Shown here piece by piece: positions 1 to 7,372 of a stretch of DNA of 26,489 nucleotides; the first letter of the stretch is position 1; every line of letters begins with the position of its first letter. Source of the stretch: JAQUKH01 sp043809805 (lineage in GTDB: Bacteria > JACRDZ01 > JAQUKH01); the NCBI GenBank assembly GCA_043809805.1, contig JBDROR010000031.1:1-26489 (forward strand), read 5' to 3'. A program made the position numbers and the translations under genes. The notes under the pieces were generated by a model. That model was not told the origin of the DNA and ran no database searches. It saw nothing but the letters and a program-made list of their open reading frames with translations.

Positions 1-30
1 GGAGTGCAAAAGGTAACCGTCATTGAATGT

Positions 31-121
31 TGTCATTCCGAACGAAGTAGGGGCGACCCGGTGGGTCGCCCGAAATGGGAGGGCGAGGCACCGCCTCGCC
101 CCTACTTCGGTCGAAATGACA
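31..121. repeat. Palindromic repeat, cloverleaf-type, copy 1
   Basis: The ends form an inverted repeat of about 26 bp (TGTCATTCCGAACGAAGTAG onward at the left, its complement ending at 121) with about two mismatches. Inside are two perfect hairpins: gcgaccc/gggtcgc near 53-69 and ggcgagg/cctcgcc near 81-99. Related copies lie at 16355-16502 and 25941-26113. A partial right end (gtcgaaatgaca) follows at 130-141. There is no ORF inside, so this is a non-coding REP/MITE-like element. Nothing else recognisable was seen in 1-270. Confidence 0.85.
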
Positions 122-276
122 GTGTGGCGGTCGAAATGACAATATCCATTGAGGCATATAAAATGCCCGTTTAATTGATTATTTTGCCATTCAGTATTAA
201 TATTTTTGTATTTAATGGCTTTCGCGTGTTAGAATCCAACGGCTCAAAATAGACGCTATAGTGTCTTAGTCTTAGA

Positions 277-299
277 TATAATACTATTATATACAGGAG
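277..299 (+). promoter_or_regulatory. Possible -10 box and RBS ahead of nuoA
   Basis: A perfect TATAAT lies at 277-282 in an AT-rich stretch, with a second TATTAT at 285-290. No convincing -35 hexamer is found 16-18 bp upstream. The Shine-Dalgarno AGGAG at 295-299 sits 6 nt before the GTG of nuoA. The -10 box would leave a very short leader, so the RBS is well supported and the promoter is weak. Confidence 0.35.
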
Positions 300-305
300 T
301 AATTT

Positions 306-662
306 GTGATCACAGATTATGCTGGAGTCCTTATTTTTTTGTCGATAGGTATAGGTTTTGTGGCTGTAGTATTTTCTCTGAGTTATGTCTTGCGGCCCAG
401 CAAACCTACGCCGGAAAAGCTCATGCCTTATGAATGCGGGAATGTGCCTACAGGAGATGCCCGGGGTTATTTTTCAATCAAATACTATTTAATAGCCATT
501 CTTGGTGTTTTGTTTGATGTGGAAACCGCGTTTATGTTCCCATGGGCGGTTGTTTTCAGGGATCTTGGAATCTTTGGGTTAATAGAGATGGCTATATTCC
601 TTTTTGTTATTTTAGTTGGGTTTTGTTACGCATGGAAGAAAGGCGCTTTAGAATGGGTTTAA
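306..662 (+). CDS. nuoA: NADH-quinone oxidoreductase subunit A
   Basis: Small membrane subunit of complex I at the junction of the peripheral and membrane arms. At 118 aa it has family-typical length with three hydrophobic segments (about residues 7-29, 60-82 and 88-110). The conserved loop reads MPYECGN and is followed by the signature FDVETAFMFPWA. The start is GTG at 306, supported by AGGAG 6 nt upstream. It is the first gene of the nuo run, and its last 10 bp overlap the start of nuoB, which points to translational coupling. Nothing in it is unusual. Confidence 0.95.
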   Translation: MITDYAGVLIFLSIGIGFVAVVFSLSYVLRPSKPTPEKLMPYECGNVPTGDARGYFSIKYYLIAILGVLFDVETAFMFPWAVVFRDLGIFGLIEMAIFLFVILVGFCYAWKKGALEWV

Positions 663-1132
663 TTGAGAATAAATTTGAAAAGAATATTTTGATTACTACT
701 ATTGATAAGCTATTTAATTGGGCGCGGACACGGTCTTTATGGCCGGTTACATTTGGACTGGCCTGCTGTGCAATTGAGATGATGTCCGCTGGGGGGGATC
801 ATTATGATTTGGATAGATTTGGTATGGGTGTGTTTAGGGCTACTCCGAGGCAAGCGGATGTTATGATTGTGGCAGGGACCGTTACTAAAAAAATGGCGCC
901 TATTGTCCGGCATCTTTATGACCAAATGCCTGAGCCGAAATATGTAATAGCAATGGGTAATTGCGCTATAAGTGGAGGGATTTTCAGGACATATAGTGTT
1001 TTACAAGGCGTAGAAAAAATTATTCCGGTAGATGTCTATATCCCGGGGTGTCCTCCACGGCCGGAGGCTTTGTTTTATGGACTTTTTAAACTTCAAAAGA
1101 AGATAGAAAAAGAGACGATAGCGAAGAAATAG
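653..1132 (+). CDS. nuoB: NADH-quinone oxidoreductase subunit B (cluster N2)
   Basis: Q-module subunit of complex I that carries the terminal [4Fe-4S] cluster N2, next to the quinone site. From the ATG at 653 the protein is 159 aa. The reading frame extends upstream to 542, but that part lies inside nuoA and has no family similarity. The four ligands are visible: the tandem Cys38-Cys39 in FGLACCAIEMM, Cys104 in MGNCAISGG and Cys133 in VDVYIPGCPPRPEAL. The PRQADVMIVAGT motif is also intact. The start overlaps nuoA by 10 bp. A repeat-filled gap of 148 bp separates it from nuoC. Confidence 0.96.
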   Translation: MGLIENKFEKNILITTIDKLFNWARTRSLWPVTFGLACCAIEMMSAGGDHYDLDRFGMGVFRATPRQADVMIVAGTVTKKMAPIVRHLYDQMPEPKYVIAMGNCAISGGIFRTYSVLQGVEKIIPVDVYIPGCPPRPEALFYGLFKLQKKIEKETIAKK

Positions 1133-1141
1133 CGTATGAGC

Positions 1142-1269
1142 AAAACTCTAAACCCTAAACTCGAAACACTAAACAAACCCAAAACCCGAAATCCAAAACA
1201 AGACGGTTTATGTTTTGAGTTTATAGTTTTGAGTTTGTTTAGAGTTTAGGATTTAGAGTTTAGAGTTTA
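1142..1269. repeat. Inverted repeat of AAACTCTAAAC words
   Basis: This fills the nuoB-nuoC gap. The left arm (about 1143-1180) is built of words such as aaactctaaaccctaaactc, and the right arm (about 1228-1269) of the complementary gagtttgtttagagtttagg type. The arms can pair into a long, imperfect, low-GC stem. The right arm ends just before the AGGAG of nuoC. The same element type lies between nuoC and nuoD. Confidence 0.8.
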
Positions 1270-1280
1270 AGAGGAGAAGC

Positions 1281-1766
1281 ATGGATATTGAAGCAAATCC
1301 AGTTATTGAAAAGATTAAAGAGCGGTTTGCCAACATAGTTCAAGGTGTTTATACCACTACTGATAAACAACTAATTATTGTTATAGACAAAAAATCTATT
1401 GTAGACGTATGTAAATTTTTAAAGGAAACACCTGAGTTTGATTTTAGTTTTATGACTGATTTAACAGCTCTTGATTTTCCTGACAGGGGTGTTAGATTCG
1501 AAGTAGTCTATAATTTATTTTCTATATCTCAATCGAAAAGAATTTTTGTGAAGGCGAATGTTGGATTAGACGATTTGGTTGTCCCTTCGGTTACCGGTTT
1601 ATGGGCGTCCGCGAATTGGGCTGAGCGGGAGGTCTATGATATGTTTGGTATTAAATTTTCCGGCCACCCAAATTTAAAAAGACTTTTAATGCCGGAAGAT
1701 TTTGATGGGCATCCGTTAAGGAAAGAGTTTCCGTTGGAGGGATATGAAGAAAACTCTAAACCATAA
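1281..1766 (+). CDS. nuoC: NADH-quinone oxidoreductase subunit C
   Basis: Q-module structural subunit of complex I (30-kDa subunit family), 161 aa, encoded separately from NuoD. The family signature is complete in the C-terminal half: ERE.YDMFGI.F.GHP at about residues 114-130, then LLMPEDFDGHPLRKEFP. The start is ATG at 1281 behind AGAGGAG. The last residues (ENSKP) and the TAA stop are encoded by the beginning of the downstream AAACTCTAAAC repeat, so the natural C-terminus has probably been replaced or trimmed by repeat insertion. Function should be unaffected because the signature lies upstream. Confidence 0.95.
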   Translation: MDIEANPVIEKIKERFANIVQGVYTTTDKQLIIVIDKKSIVDVCKFLKETPEFDFSFMTDLTALDFPDRGVRFEVVYNLFSISQSKRIFVKANVGLDDLVVPSVTGLWASANWAEREVYDMFGIKFSGHPNLKRLLMPEDFDGHPLRKEFPLEGYEENSKP

Positions 1767-1856
1767 ACTCGAAACAGTGCAGTGGTGGGTGTAGGTCTTG
1801 TTTTGGATTTAGAGTTTTGAGTTTGTTTAGAGTTTAGGATTTAGTGTTTAGAGTTT
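1750..1856. repeat. Inverted repeat of AAACTCTAAAC words, second copy
   Basis: Left arm at about 1750-1775, inside the 3' end of nuoC; right arm at about 1807-1856, ending at the GGAGG of nuoD. It has the same word set and orientation as the element at 1142-1269, but its centre is unrelated (about 1776-1800). Confidence 0.8.
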
Positions 1857-1865
1857 GGAGGATGT

Positions 1866-3038
1866 ATGTTTCTACAGGATGAGATGGTTTTGGAGATGGG
1901 CCCGCAGCATCCCAGCACGCATGGGGTTTTAAGGCTTACTTTACGTTTGAGTGGAGAAAATATTATTAGTGTGGATCCCAAGGTCGGGCATTTACACCGC
2001 GGATTGGAGAAAATTGCTGAGAGTTTAATGTATACCCAGTTTCAGCCATATACAGACAGGTTAGATTATGTTTCAGGCCCGGCAAACAATTTGGCTTATG
2101 TTCAAACGGTTGAAAAACTGCTTGATATTGATGTTACTCCAAGGGCTAAATTTATGCGGGTTATTCTCGCGGAATTAGCAAGAATTGCCAGCCATTTGGT
2201 ATGGTTGGCAACTCACGCGCTGGATCTGGGCGCAATGAGTATGTTCCTTTATTGTTTCCGCGAGAGGGAATTAATTATGGACCTTCTTGAGATTTATTGC
2301 GGTTCGAGATTAACAACTACCTGTATGGAAATTGGCGGGGTTCGTAGTGATTTTGATCAGGAATTTGTTGATAAACTGAACGATTTTATTAAGATATTTC
2401 CTGATAAGGTGCAGGATTATGAAACTCTTTTGACCAGAAATAGAATCTGGTTGAAACGGACAAAAGGAATCGGAATGGTTTCAGCTGAACAGGCGATTAA
2501 TTTTGGGTTAACAGGACCGACATTGCGCGGTTCAGGCGTAAAATATGATGTTCGAAAAGCGTTGCCCTACGCGGCATACGATCAAATTGATTTTGAAGTT
2601 CCGGTAGGCACGGTAGGCGATGTTTATGATAGATACCTCGTTAGAATGGAAGAAATGAGGCAGAGCATAAAGATTATCCGTCAGGCTTTGGAAAAATTGC
2701 CGGCAGGTCCGGTTAAAATTCAGGATCCCAGGGTTACGCGGCCTGACAAGGCGTTACTTACTGCCAATATGGAGGCCCTTATTCAATATTGTTATTTGAT
2801 TATGGAAGGAATTATTCCGCCTAAAGGAGAAGTTTATTCAAGTGTTGAGTGTTCTAAGGGAGAATTAGGGTTTTATATTTGTTGTGATGGAACGTCTAAA
2901 CCATATCGTCTTAAGATTAGAACCCCCTCATTTTATAATGCGGGGGTTTTGTCTTTTATGGCTAAAGGTGCGATGCTTTCTGATATGGCGGCGTTTATTG
3001 CGAGTATTGATATTGTGTTGGGGGAGATAGATAGGTAG
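1866..3038 (+). CDS. nuoD: NADH-quinone oxidoreductase subunit D
   Basis: Q-module subunit of complex I (49-kDa family) forming much of the quinone cavity. It is 390 aa, a normal length for a stand-alone NuoD. The N-terminal signature MGPQHPSTHGVLRL and the GHLHRGLEKIAES motif are intact, as is the terminal VLGEIDR. The paired Cys motifs that bind NiFe in related hydrogenase large subunits are absent at both ends, so this is a quinone-type subunit and not a hydrogenase. The start is ATG at 1866 with GGAGG upstream. nuoH begins 9 bp after the stop. Confidence 0.96.
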   Translation: MFLQDEMVLEMGPQHPSTHGVLRLTLRLSGENIISVDPKVGHLHRGLEKIAESLMYTQFQPYTDRLDYVSGPANNLAYVQTVEKLLDIDVTPRAKFMRVILAELARIASHLVWLATHALDLGAMSMFLYCFRERELIMDLLEIYCGSRLTTTCMEIGGVRSDFDQEFVDKLNDFIKIFPDKVQDYETLLTRNRIWLKRTKGIGMVSAEQAINFGLTGPTLRGSGVKYDVRKALPYAAYDQIDFEVPVGTVGDVYDRYLVRMEEMRQSIKIIRQALEKLPAGPVKIQDPRVTRPDKALLTANMEALIQYCYLIMEGIIPPKGEVYSSVECSKGELGFYICCDGTSKPYRLKIRTPSFYNAGVLSFMAKGAMLSDMAAFIASIDIVLGEIDR

Positions 3039-3046
3039 GAGTTAAT

Positions 3047-4018
3047 GTGCCACTTTTACTTTTAGTATTAAAATCTTTATTAATTTTTTTCTTCATCCTT
3101 CTCTTTTGTGTAGCCTATATTATTTGGGCTGAACGAAAGATTTTGGGACATATGCAGGGGCGTTTAGGTCCAATGCATACGGGATGGCATGGACTATTAC
3201 AGCCGATCGCGGATATCCTTAAATGTGTAATTAAGGAAGATATAATGCCGTCTGCGGCCGATAAAATTGTGTTTGTGCTGGCTCCGGTTATGGCTCTTCT
3301 GCCTGCGGTGATGTGTCTGGCAGTGATTCCTTTTAGCAAAAATATTTATGCGGCTGATTTAAATATAGGAGTGCTTTATCTTCTCTCGCTGGGATCATTG
3401 GGAGTCTACGGGGTAGCTACATGCGGCTGGGCAGGGAATAGTAAATACGGACTTTTAGGAAGTATTCGTTCCGCGGCCCAATTAATAAGTTATGAGGTTC
3501 CTATGGGGCTGGCTGTTTTGGGGCCGATTATGATGGCGCGGTCTTTGAATTTAATAAAGATAGTCGAGGCACAGCAATCTTTTTGGTATATACTTTTCCA
3601 GCCGGTTGGATTTTTTATTTTTATAGTATGCGCGGCGGCAGAGACTAATCGTGTTCCTTTTGATTTGCCTGAGGCAGAGCAAGAATTGGCGTCTGGTTTC
3701 CATGTTGAATATAGCGGATTTAAGTTTGTAGCATTTTTTTTGGCGGAGTATATGCATATGTTTACAACATCAGCCCTGGCATCGATTTTATTTTTGGGGG
3801 GGTGGATGGGGCCGTTGTTACCCGGGCCTGTTTGGTTTATGATAAAGGTTTATTCATTTTTGGGGCTTTATATATGGGCAAGGGGGACGTTCCCGCGATA
3901 TCGTTATGACCAGTTAATGCATTTGGGATGGAAATTTTTGCTTCCGCTTGCTTTGGCTAATTTAGGGTTGACCAGTTTGGGGATAGTTATTTATGATCGG
4001 TTACTTATTGGTGGCTAA
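3047..4018 (+). CDS. nuoH: NADH-quinone oxidoreductase subunit H
   Basis: Membrane subunit of complex I that joins the Q module to the proton-translocating arm. At 323 aa it has about eight hydrophobic helices. Family motifs include AERKILGHMQGRLGP near residue 28 and NRVPFDLPEAEQELASGFH near residue 200, the conserved acidic loop of the E-channel. The start is GTG at 3047, preceded by AGGAG at 3038-3042. An out-of-frame ATG lies 2 nt upstream and is not used. The nuoD stop is 8 nt away, so the two genes are tightly packed. Confidence 0.95.
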   Translation: MPLLLLVLKSLLIFFFILLFCVAYIIWAERKILGHMQGRLGPMHTGWHGLLQPIADILKCVIKEDIMPSAADKIVFVLAPVMALLPAVMCLAVIPFSKNIYAADLNIGVLYLLSLGSLGVYGVATCGWAGNSKYGLLGSIRSAAQLISYEVPMGLAVLGPIMMARSLNLIKIVEAQQSFWYILFQPVGFFIFIVCAAAETNRVPFDLPEAEQELASGFHVEYSGFKFVAFFLAEYMHMFTTSALASILFLGGWMGPLLPGPVWFMIKVYSFLGLYIWARGTFPRYRYDQLMHLGWKFLLPLALANLGLTSLGIVIYDRLLIGG

Positions 4019-4075
4019 GGTAGCCGCAACCTTTAGGTTGCGCTGTTATTTCGCAGGCTAAAGCCTGCGGCTACC
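4019..4075. repeat. Cloverleaf-type palindrome, GGTAGCCGC family
   Basis: The outer stem GGTAGCCGC (4019-4027) pairs with GCGGCTACC (4067-4075). It encloses two perfect hairpins, gcaacc-ttta-ggttgc and gcaggc-taaa-gcctgc. It begins directly after the nuoH stop codon. A half-copy (outer left arm plus one hairpin) is found at 23401-23424. The layout matches the GTAGGGGC family but the sequence is unrelated. Confidence 0.85.
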
Positions 4076-4114
4076 ACTGATAACTGACCAATTACAGTTA
4101 TTTTTGGATAAAAT

Positions 4115-4597
4115 ATGGGTAATTTTTTAGAGAAAATATTTTTGTTGGAACTTTTAAAAGGGATGTGGGTAGTTCTTAAACATGTATTTGTTAAGCCTGT
4201 TACAAGGATGTATCCTTTTGAAAAACCGGTTTTACCTTCCGCTTCCCGCGGATTGCATACTTTGATACGTGATTTAGATAGCGGGAATGAACGTTGTGTA
4301 GGCTGTTCATTATGCGTTCGAATTTGTCCTAACGGTGTTATTCATATGGTTACATCAAAAGGTGAAATGAACCAAAAACGGGTAGATGAATATGAAATTG
4401 ACCTTAGCCGATGCGCTTTTTGCGGTTTGTGTGCGGATGTTTGTCCTAAAAACGCGATTATTATGTCTGACCATTATGAATTAGCTGTTTACGATAAAGT
4501 GAATTTATTATACAACAAGAATTTACTTTTAAAAATTGGCAAAGTGAAACAAAAGGAAGATATGAAAAAAAACAAGGGGCAAGGGGAGAAGATATGA
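4115..4597 (+). CDS. nuoI: NADH-quinone oxidoreductase subunit I (2x[4Fe-4S])
   Basis: Ferredoxin-like connecting subunit of complex I, 160 aa. It carries clusters N6a and N6b that pass electrons from the input module to NuoB. Two Cx2Cx2Cx3CP motifs are seen: Cys61/64/67/71 in CVGCSLCVRICP and Cys100/103/106/110 in CAFCGLCADVCP. The N-terminal 30 residues form the amphipathic membrane-facing helix expected of NuoI. The start is ATG at 4115 with only a weak RBS. The C-terminal tail is Lys-rich. The stop overlaps the ATG of nuoJ (ATGA), indicating coupling. Confidence 0.95.
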   Translation: MGNFLEKIFLLELLKGMWVVLKHVFVKPVTRMYPFEKPVLPSASRGLHTLIRDLDSGNERCVGCSLCVRICPNGVIHMVTSKGEMNQKRVDEYEIDLSRCAFCGLCADVCPKNAIIMSDHYELAVYDKVNLLYNKNLLLKIGKVKQKEDMKKNKGQGEKI

Positions 4598-5109
4598 GTC
4601 GGGTCATGTTTTTTATTTTTTCTATAATTTCAGTTTTTTCGGCGTTAATGGTTATTAGCCGTAAAAATGTTGTTCACAGCGCGCTTTCCTTAGTTTTGCT
4701 GTTTTTTTCAACTTCGGGGCTTTTTATTTTAATGGGCGCGGAATTGGTTGCCGCTCTGCAAATTTTTCTTTACGCGGGGGCAATAATAGTTATCTATCTT
4801 TTTGTTATTATGATGATAGATCAGAGAAAAGGGACAAGTGACAATATTGGTAAACTGCCTAAGATTTTTATTATAGGCGCCGGATGTCTATTTTTTGCGG
4901 AGGTTATTTATTTCCTTTCAAAGGCAAATTATTTCGGGATAAGGGATATTTATTCCATTGAAAAAATAAAAGATTCAGGTGGGATGACTTATGCCATCGC
5001 GAAAATCATGTATACAAAATATTTATATCCGTTTGAGATTATTTCACTGATTTTGCTCGTGGCTATGATTGGGGCAATCGTGTTGGCAAAGAAAGAGAAG
5101 AAAGGTTAG
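4594..5109 (+). CDS. nuoJ: NADH-quinone oxidoreductase subunit J
   Basis: Membrane subunit of complex I, 171 aa, with five hydrophobic segments. The family motif around residues 51-75 (GAELVAALQIFLYAGAIIV) contains the pi-bulge region of TM3. The start is ATG at 4594, overlapping the nuoI stop by 4 bp, with AGGGGAGAAG as RBS within nuoI. It ends in a Lys-rich tail. A repeat-filled gap of 113 bp separates it from nuoK, which is unusual because J and K commonly abut. Confidence 0.94.
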   Translation: MSRVMFFIFSIISVFSALMVISRKNVVHSALSLVLLFFSTSGLFILMGAELVAALQIFLYAGAIIVIYLFVIMMIDQRKGTSDNIGKLPKIFIIGAGCLFFAEVIYFLSKANYFGIRDIYSIEKIKDSGGMTYAIAKIMYTKYLYPFEIISLILLVAMIGAIVLAKKEKKG

Positions 5110-5110
5110 A

Positions 5111-5205
5111 ATAGTTGTCAGTTGTTAGTTGTCAGTTGTCAGAAAGAAAAGGTAGAATAGTTGTTAGATATTATCTGAAAACTGAAAACTGAAAACTGAA
5201 AACTA
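5111..5205. repeat. Tandem words with partly complementary arms
   Basis: The left block repeats TTGTCAG/TTGTTAG words (5114-5142). The right block is four tandem copies of CTGAAAA-type words (about 5175-5204). The two blocks can pair imperfectly (AGTTGTCAG against CTGAAAACT). It fills the nuoJ-nuoK gap. Confidence 0.75.
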
Positions 5206-5222
5206 ATTGGAGCGAAGCGACA

Positions 5223-5525
5223 ATGATTCCTTTATTTTATTATATTATTTTAAGCGCCATTTTATTTGCAATCGGCCTGATTGGTTTTTTGATCAGGCGC
5301 AATATAATTCTTCTTTTTATGAGTGTTGAGATTATGTTGAATGCGGTTAATATTAATTTAACGGCGTTTTCATCTTATTATGGTTCTCTTGACGGGCAAA
5401 TTCTTTCAATATTTGTTATGGCAATCGCGGCGGCGGAGGCCGCGGTAGGGTTTGGTATTCTTATAGCTTTTTATCGGAATAAAAATGTTATTGACAGCGA
5501 TAAGGCTGACCTAATGAAAGGGTAA
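5223..5525 (+). CDS. nuoK: NADH-quinone oxidoreductase subunit K
   Basis: Small membrane subunit of complex I and MrpC homologue. It is exactly 100 aa, the usual length, with three transmembrane helices. The conserved membrane glutamates are seen in FMSVEIMLNAVN (Glu36) and AIAAAEAAVGFGI (Glu72). The start is ATG at 5223 with TTGGAG upstream. Repeat elements flank it on both sides. Confidence 0.95.
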   Translation: MIPLFYYIILSAILFAIGLIGFLIRRNIILLFMSVEIMLNAVNINLTAFSSYYGSLDGQILSIFVMAIAAAEAAVGFGILIAFYRNKNVIDSDKADLMKG

Positions 5526-5528
5526 AAA

Positions 5529-5612
5529 TAGTTGTCAGTTGTTAGTTTTCAGTTTTCAGATAATAGTTTTCAGATTCCCACTGACAACTAACAACTGACA
5601 ACTGACAACTGA
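5529..5612. repeat. Inverted repeat AGTTGTCAGTTGTTAG
   Basis: A perfect 16-bp inverted repeat: AGTTGTCAGTTGTTAG at 5530-5545 and its complement at 5588-5603, with further TTTTCAG and GACAACT words around it. It fills the nuoK-L1 gap and ends just before the CGGAG of L1. It shares words with the element at 5111-5205. Confidence 0.85.
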
Positions 5613-5624
5613 TCGGAGTGACAT

Positions 5625-5843
5625 ATGATTCCTACATTAATAATATTTCCTACAATTTGTACTGCGCTTGTGGCGTTTTTCGGCGAAAGAAATAAATTCG
5701 CGCGTAATTTTTTCGTTATGCTGCCCGCGGTAGTTTTATTTGTTATTATAGCCAAATTAGCTCCATCGGTTTTGGGAGGGGAAAGATTCTTTTTTGAGTT
5801 TTTGAATTGGCCTCCTTTTTTAATTCGATTCGATTCAGGATAG
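5625..5843 (+). CDS. Antiporter-like subunit L1 (MrpD/NuoL family), N-terminal fragment before a frameshift
   Basis: A 72-residue frame starting at ATG 5625 behind CGGAGTG. It encodes the first two hydrophobic segments of a Proton_antipo_M-type membrane protein and reaches a conserved stretch ending PPFLIRF before meeting TAG at 5841. The rest of the protein continues in the -1 frame (5807-7117). Joined, the product would be 495-497 aa, the usual length of MrpD-like subunits. The break is at a T6 run followed by a 5-bp tandem repeat. It could be a real mutation, a phase-variable repeat, programmed frameshifting, or an assembly error. Confidence 0.8.
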   Translation: MIPTLIIFPTICTALVAFFGERNKFARNFFVMLPAVVLFVIIAKLAPSVLGGERFFFEFLNWPPFLIRFDSG

Positions 5844-7117
5844 ATTGTTTTGCGCTTTTAATGCTTATTATTGTAACGTTTTTGTGGATGTTCACTGTTT
5901 TGTATTCATATGGATACATGGCGGATGAGCATAGTCAGACCCGGTATTACACCGCGTTGACTTCTTGTTTGGGCGTTACTGTGGGAATAGTGACTTCTGC
6001 CAATTTATTAACAATGTTCATTTTTTTTGAACTTTTAACCTGTACGGTTTATCCTTTAGTAATTCATGAAGAAACCGATGAAGCGTGGCGAGCCGGTGTG
6101 ATGTATGGAGCTTATCTTTTAGGCGGCGGCGCTCTTGTTTTTGCCGGCATGCTTTTGCTTTATTATTATTCGGATGGGAATTTAACTTTTACCAATTATG
6201 GAATTCCGGGCTTAGCTTTAGCGCCAAAATGGGCATTATATTTAATATTTTTTCTTTTTATGGCGGGATTTGGCGTGAAAGGCGCGATTATGCCGTTACA
6301 CGCGTGGCTTCCTAAGGCGATGGTGGCTCCAACGCCAATCAGCGCTTTGCTTCATGCTGTAGCGGTGGTTAACATGGGTATTTATGGGATAATAAGAGTT
6401 ATTTATAATGTTTTTGGGCCTCAGTTATTTTCGGCCCTTCAGATGGACACTATTTTGGCCCTTTTTGCCACGATGACAATCCTGGGCGCGGCGATTATTG
6501 CATTGAAGCAGAAACAGATAAAAAGAATGTTAGCTTATTCCACGGTGAATCAATTGAGTTATATTATTCTTGGCGCTTCATCGGTGCACCCATACGCTTT
6601 TATGGGCGCGCTTTTACATATTTTTTATCACGCGATTATGAAAATTACTCTGTTTTATTCCGCGGGAACTATAATTAAACATACAGGAAAGACTAAACTC
6701 AGGGATATGTCCGGTTTGGCTAAAAGAATGCCGATTACCTGTTTAGGATTTACTGTCGGCGCCATTGGAATAATTGGGTTGCCGCCGATTGCCGGCTGGA
6801 TAAGCAAGTGGAACATGATTGAAGGATTTTTGAAATTGGGACAGCCTGTACTGGCTATTGTTTTTATAATAAGCAGTATAATTGAGTTGGGCTATTTTTT
6901 ACCTCCCATACTTTGGGCGTTTTTTGGAAAAGAAATAGAATATGATTCCAAAAAATATAAAGTTAATAAAAATAAACAAAAATGGGAAGTGCCTGTTAAT
7001 ATGTTGATTCCAATTGGTGTGGTAACATTATTATCTCTGGCTTTTGGTTTGCTGGGTTCGGTGCCTGTTGAGTTATCAAAAGCTACGGTGGCAGAGTTGC
7101 TGTCTAAGACTTTTTGA
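5807..7117 (+). CDS. Antiporter-like subunit L1 (MrpD/NuoL family), main part after a frameshift
   Basis: About 430 residues of a Proton_antipo_M membrane protein, homologous to NuoL/NuoM and MrpD/HyfB, expected to move protons or Na+ in the membrane arm. Key charged residues are present: Glu in MFIFFELLTCTVYP (TM5), Lys in GFGVKGAIMPLHAWLPKA (TM7), the APTPISALLHA motif, Lys in FYHAIMKITLFY and Lys in WISKWNM (TM12). The nominal TTG start at 5807 lies inside the N-terminal fragment and has no RBS, so independent translation is unlikely. The product should be read as a continuation of 5625-5843. All catalytic features are intact, so decay, if any, is recent. Confidence 0.85.
   Translation: MASFFNSIRFRIDCFALLMLIIVTFLWMFTVLYSYGYMADEHSQTRYYTALTSCLGVTVGIVTSANLLTMFIFFELLTCTVYPLVIHEETDEAWRAGVMYGAYLLGGGALVFAGMLLLYYYSDGNLTFTNYGIPGLALAPKWALYLIFFLFMAGFGVKGAIMPLHAWLPKAMVAPTPISALLHAVAVVNMGIYGIIRVIYNVFGPQLFSALQMDTILALFATMTILGAAIIALKQKQIKRMLAYSTVNQLSYIILGASSVHPYAFMGALLHIFYHAIMKITLFYSAGTIIKHTGKTKLRDMSGLAKRMPITCLGFTVGAIGIIGLPPIAGWISKWNMIEGFLKLGQPVLAIVFIISSIIELGYFLPPILWAFFGKEIEYDSKKYKVNKNKQKWEVPVNMLIPIGVVTLLSLAFGLLGSVPVELSKATVAELLSKTF
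5816..5836 (+). other. Frameshift site in L1: slippery heptamer plus 5-bp tandem repeat
   Basis: Read in the upstream frame, 5816-5822 is T TTT TTA, the canonical X XXY YYZ form for -1 ribosomal slippage. Directly after it, ATTCG is repeated (5823-5827 and 5828-5832) and followed by ATTC (5833-5836). Removing one 5-bp unit restores the frame and gives PPFLIRFRIDCFAL, with no extra residues. A -1 slip gives PPFLNSIRFRID, with two extra residues. No obvious stable stem-loop follows. Confidence 0.7.
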
Positions 7118-7146
7118 CAGGTTATATTTATTAGAGATAAAAAATG

Positions 7147-7333
7147 AACCACAGAGATCACAGAGAAAAATTAAAAATTTCTCTGTGATCTCAGAGAGAA
7201 TTTTTTTTGAAAGATATAATTAATCGAATAATATCTATGGTTAAGACTGATAATTTAGAGCACACAGAGGGGGAAGCGTAAAAACGCTTCTAACTCATTA
7301 CTATTTAATGGTTTCTCTGTGTTCTCTGTGGTT
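7147..7333. repeat. Inverted repeat of ACCACAGAG / CTCTGTGGT
   Basis: The left arm aaccacagagatcacagag (from 7147) is matched by ttctctgtgttctctgtggtt (to 7333). Nested inside are cacagagaaa/tttctctgtg (about 7160-7187) and a perfect hairpin gaagcgt-aaaa-acgcttc at 7273-7290. It occupies most of the 255-bp L1-L2 gap, the longest in the run. No ORF or promoter is evident. Confidence 0.75.
7160..7208 (+). terminator. Weak terminator-like hairpins with T8 tract after L1
   Basis: The stem cacagagaaa/tttctctgtg is followed by a short ctctg/cagag stem and, after agaa, a run of eight T (7201-7208). The stems are AT-rich and the T tract is not directly adjacent, so termination would be partial at best. 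If real, it would divide the run between L1 and L2. Confidence 0.25.
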
Positions 7334-7372
7334 AAATTTTGATATTACCAGAAAGGGAAGGGGGGGCATTTT

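Noticed and set aside
31..121. Insertion sequence or transposon
   Set aside because: The terminal inverted repeats enclose only about 40 bp with no ORF, and no target duplication could be recognised; it is a non-coding palindromic repeat.
542..652. Upstream extension of nuoB to 542
   Set aside because: It lies wholly inside nuoA in another frame and matches no part of NuoB; ATG 653 gives the normal length.
1866..3038. NuoD as a NiFe-hydrogenase large subunit (group 4-like complex)
   Set aside because: Neither the N-terminal nor the C-terminal Cys pair that binds NiFe is present; the sequence has the NuoD forms GHLHRGLEK and VLGEIDR.
5111..5205. CRISPR array
   Set aside because: The repeats are 7-9 bp words directly adjacent to each other with no unique spacers, and there are no cas genes.
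5807..7117. L1 C-terminal part as an independent gene from TTG 5807
   Set aside because: There is no RBS, the start lies inside the preceding frame, and it would lack the first helices of the family; a frameshifted single gene explains it better.
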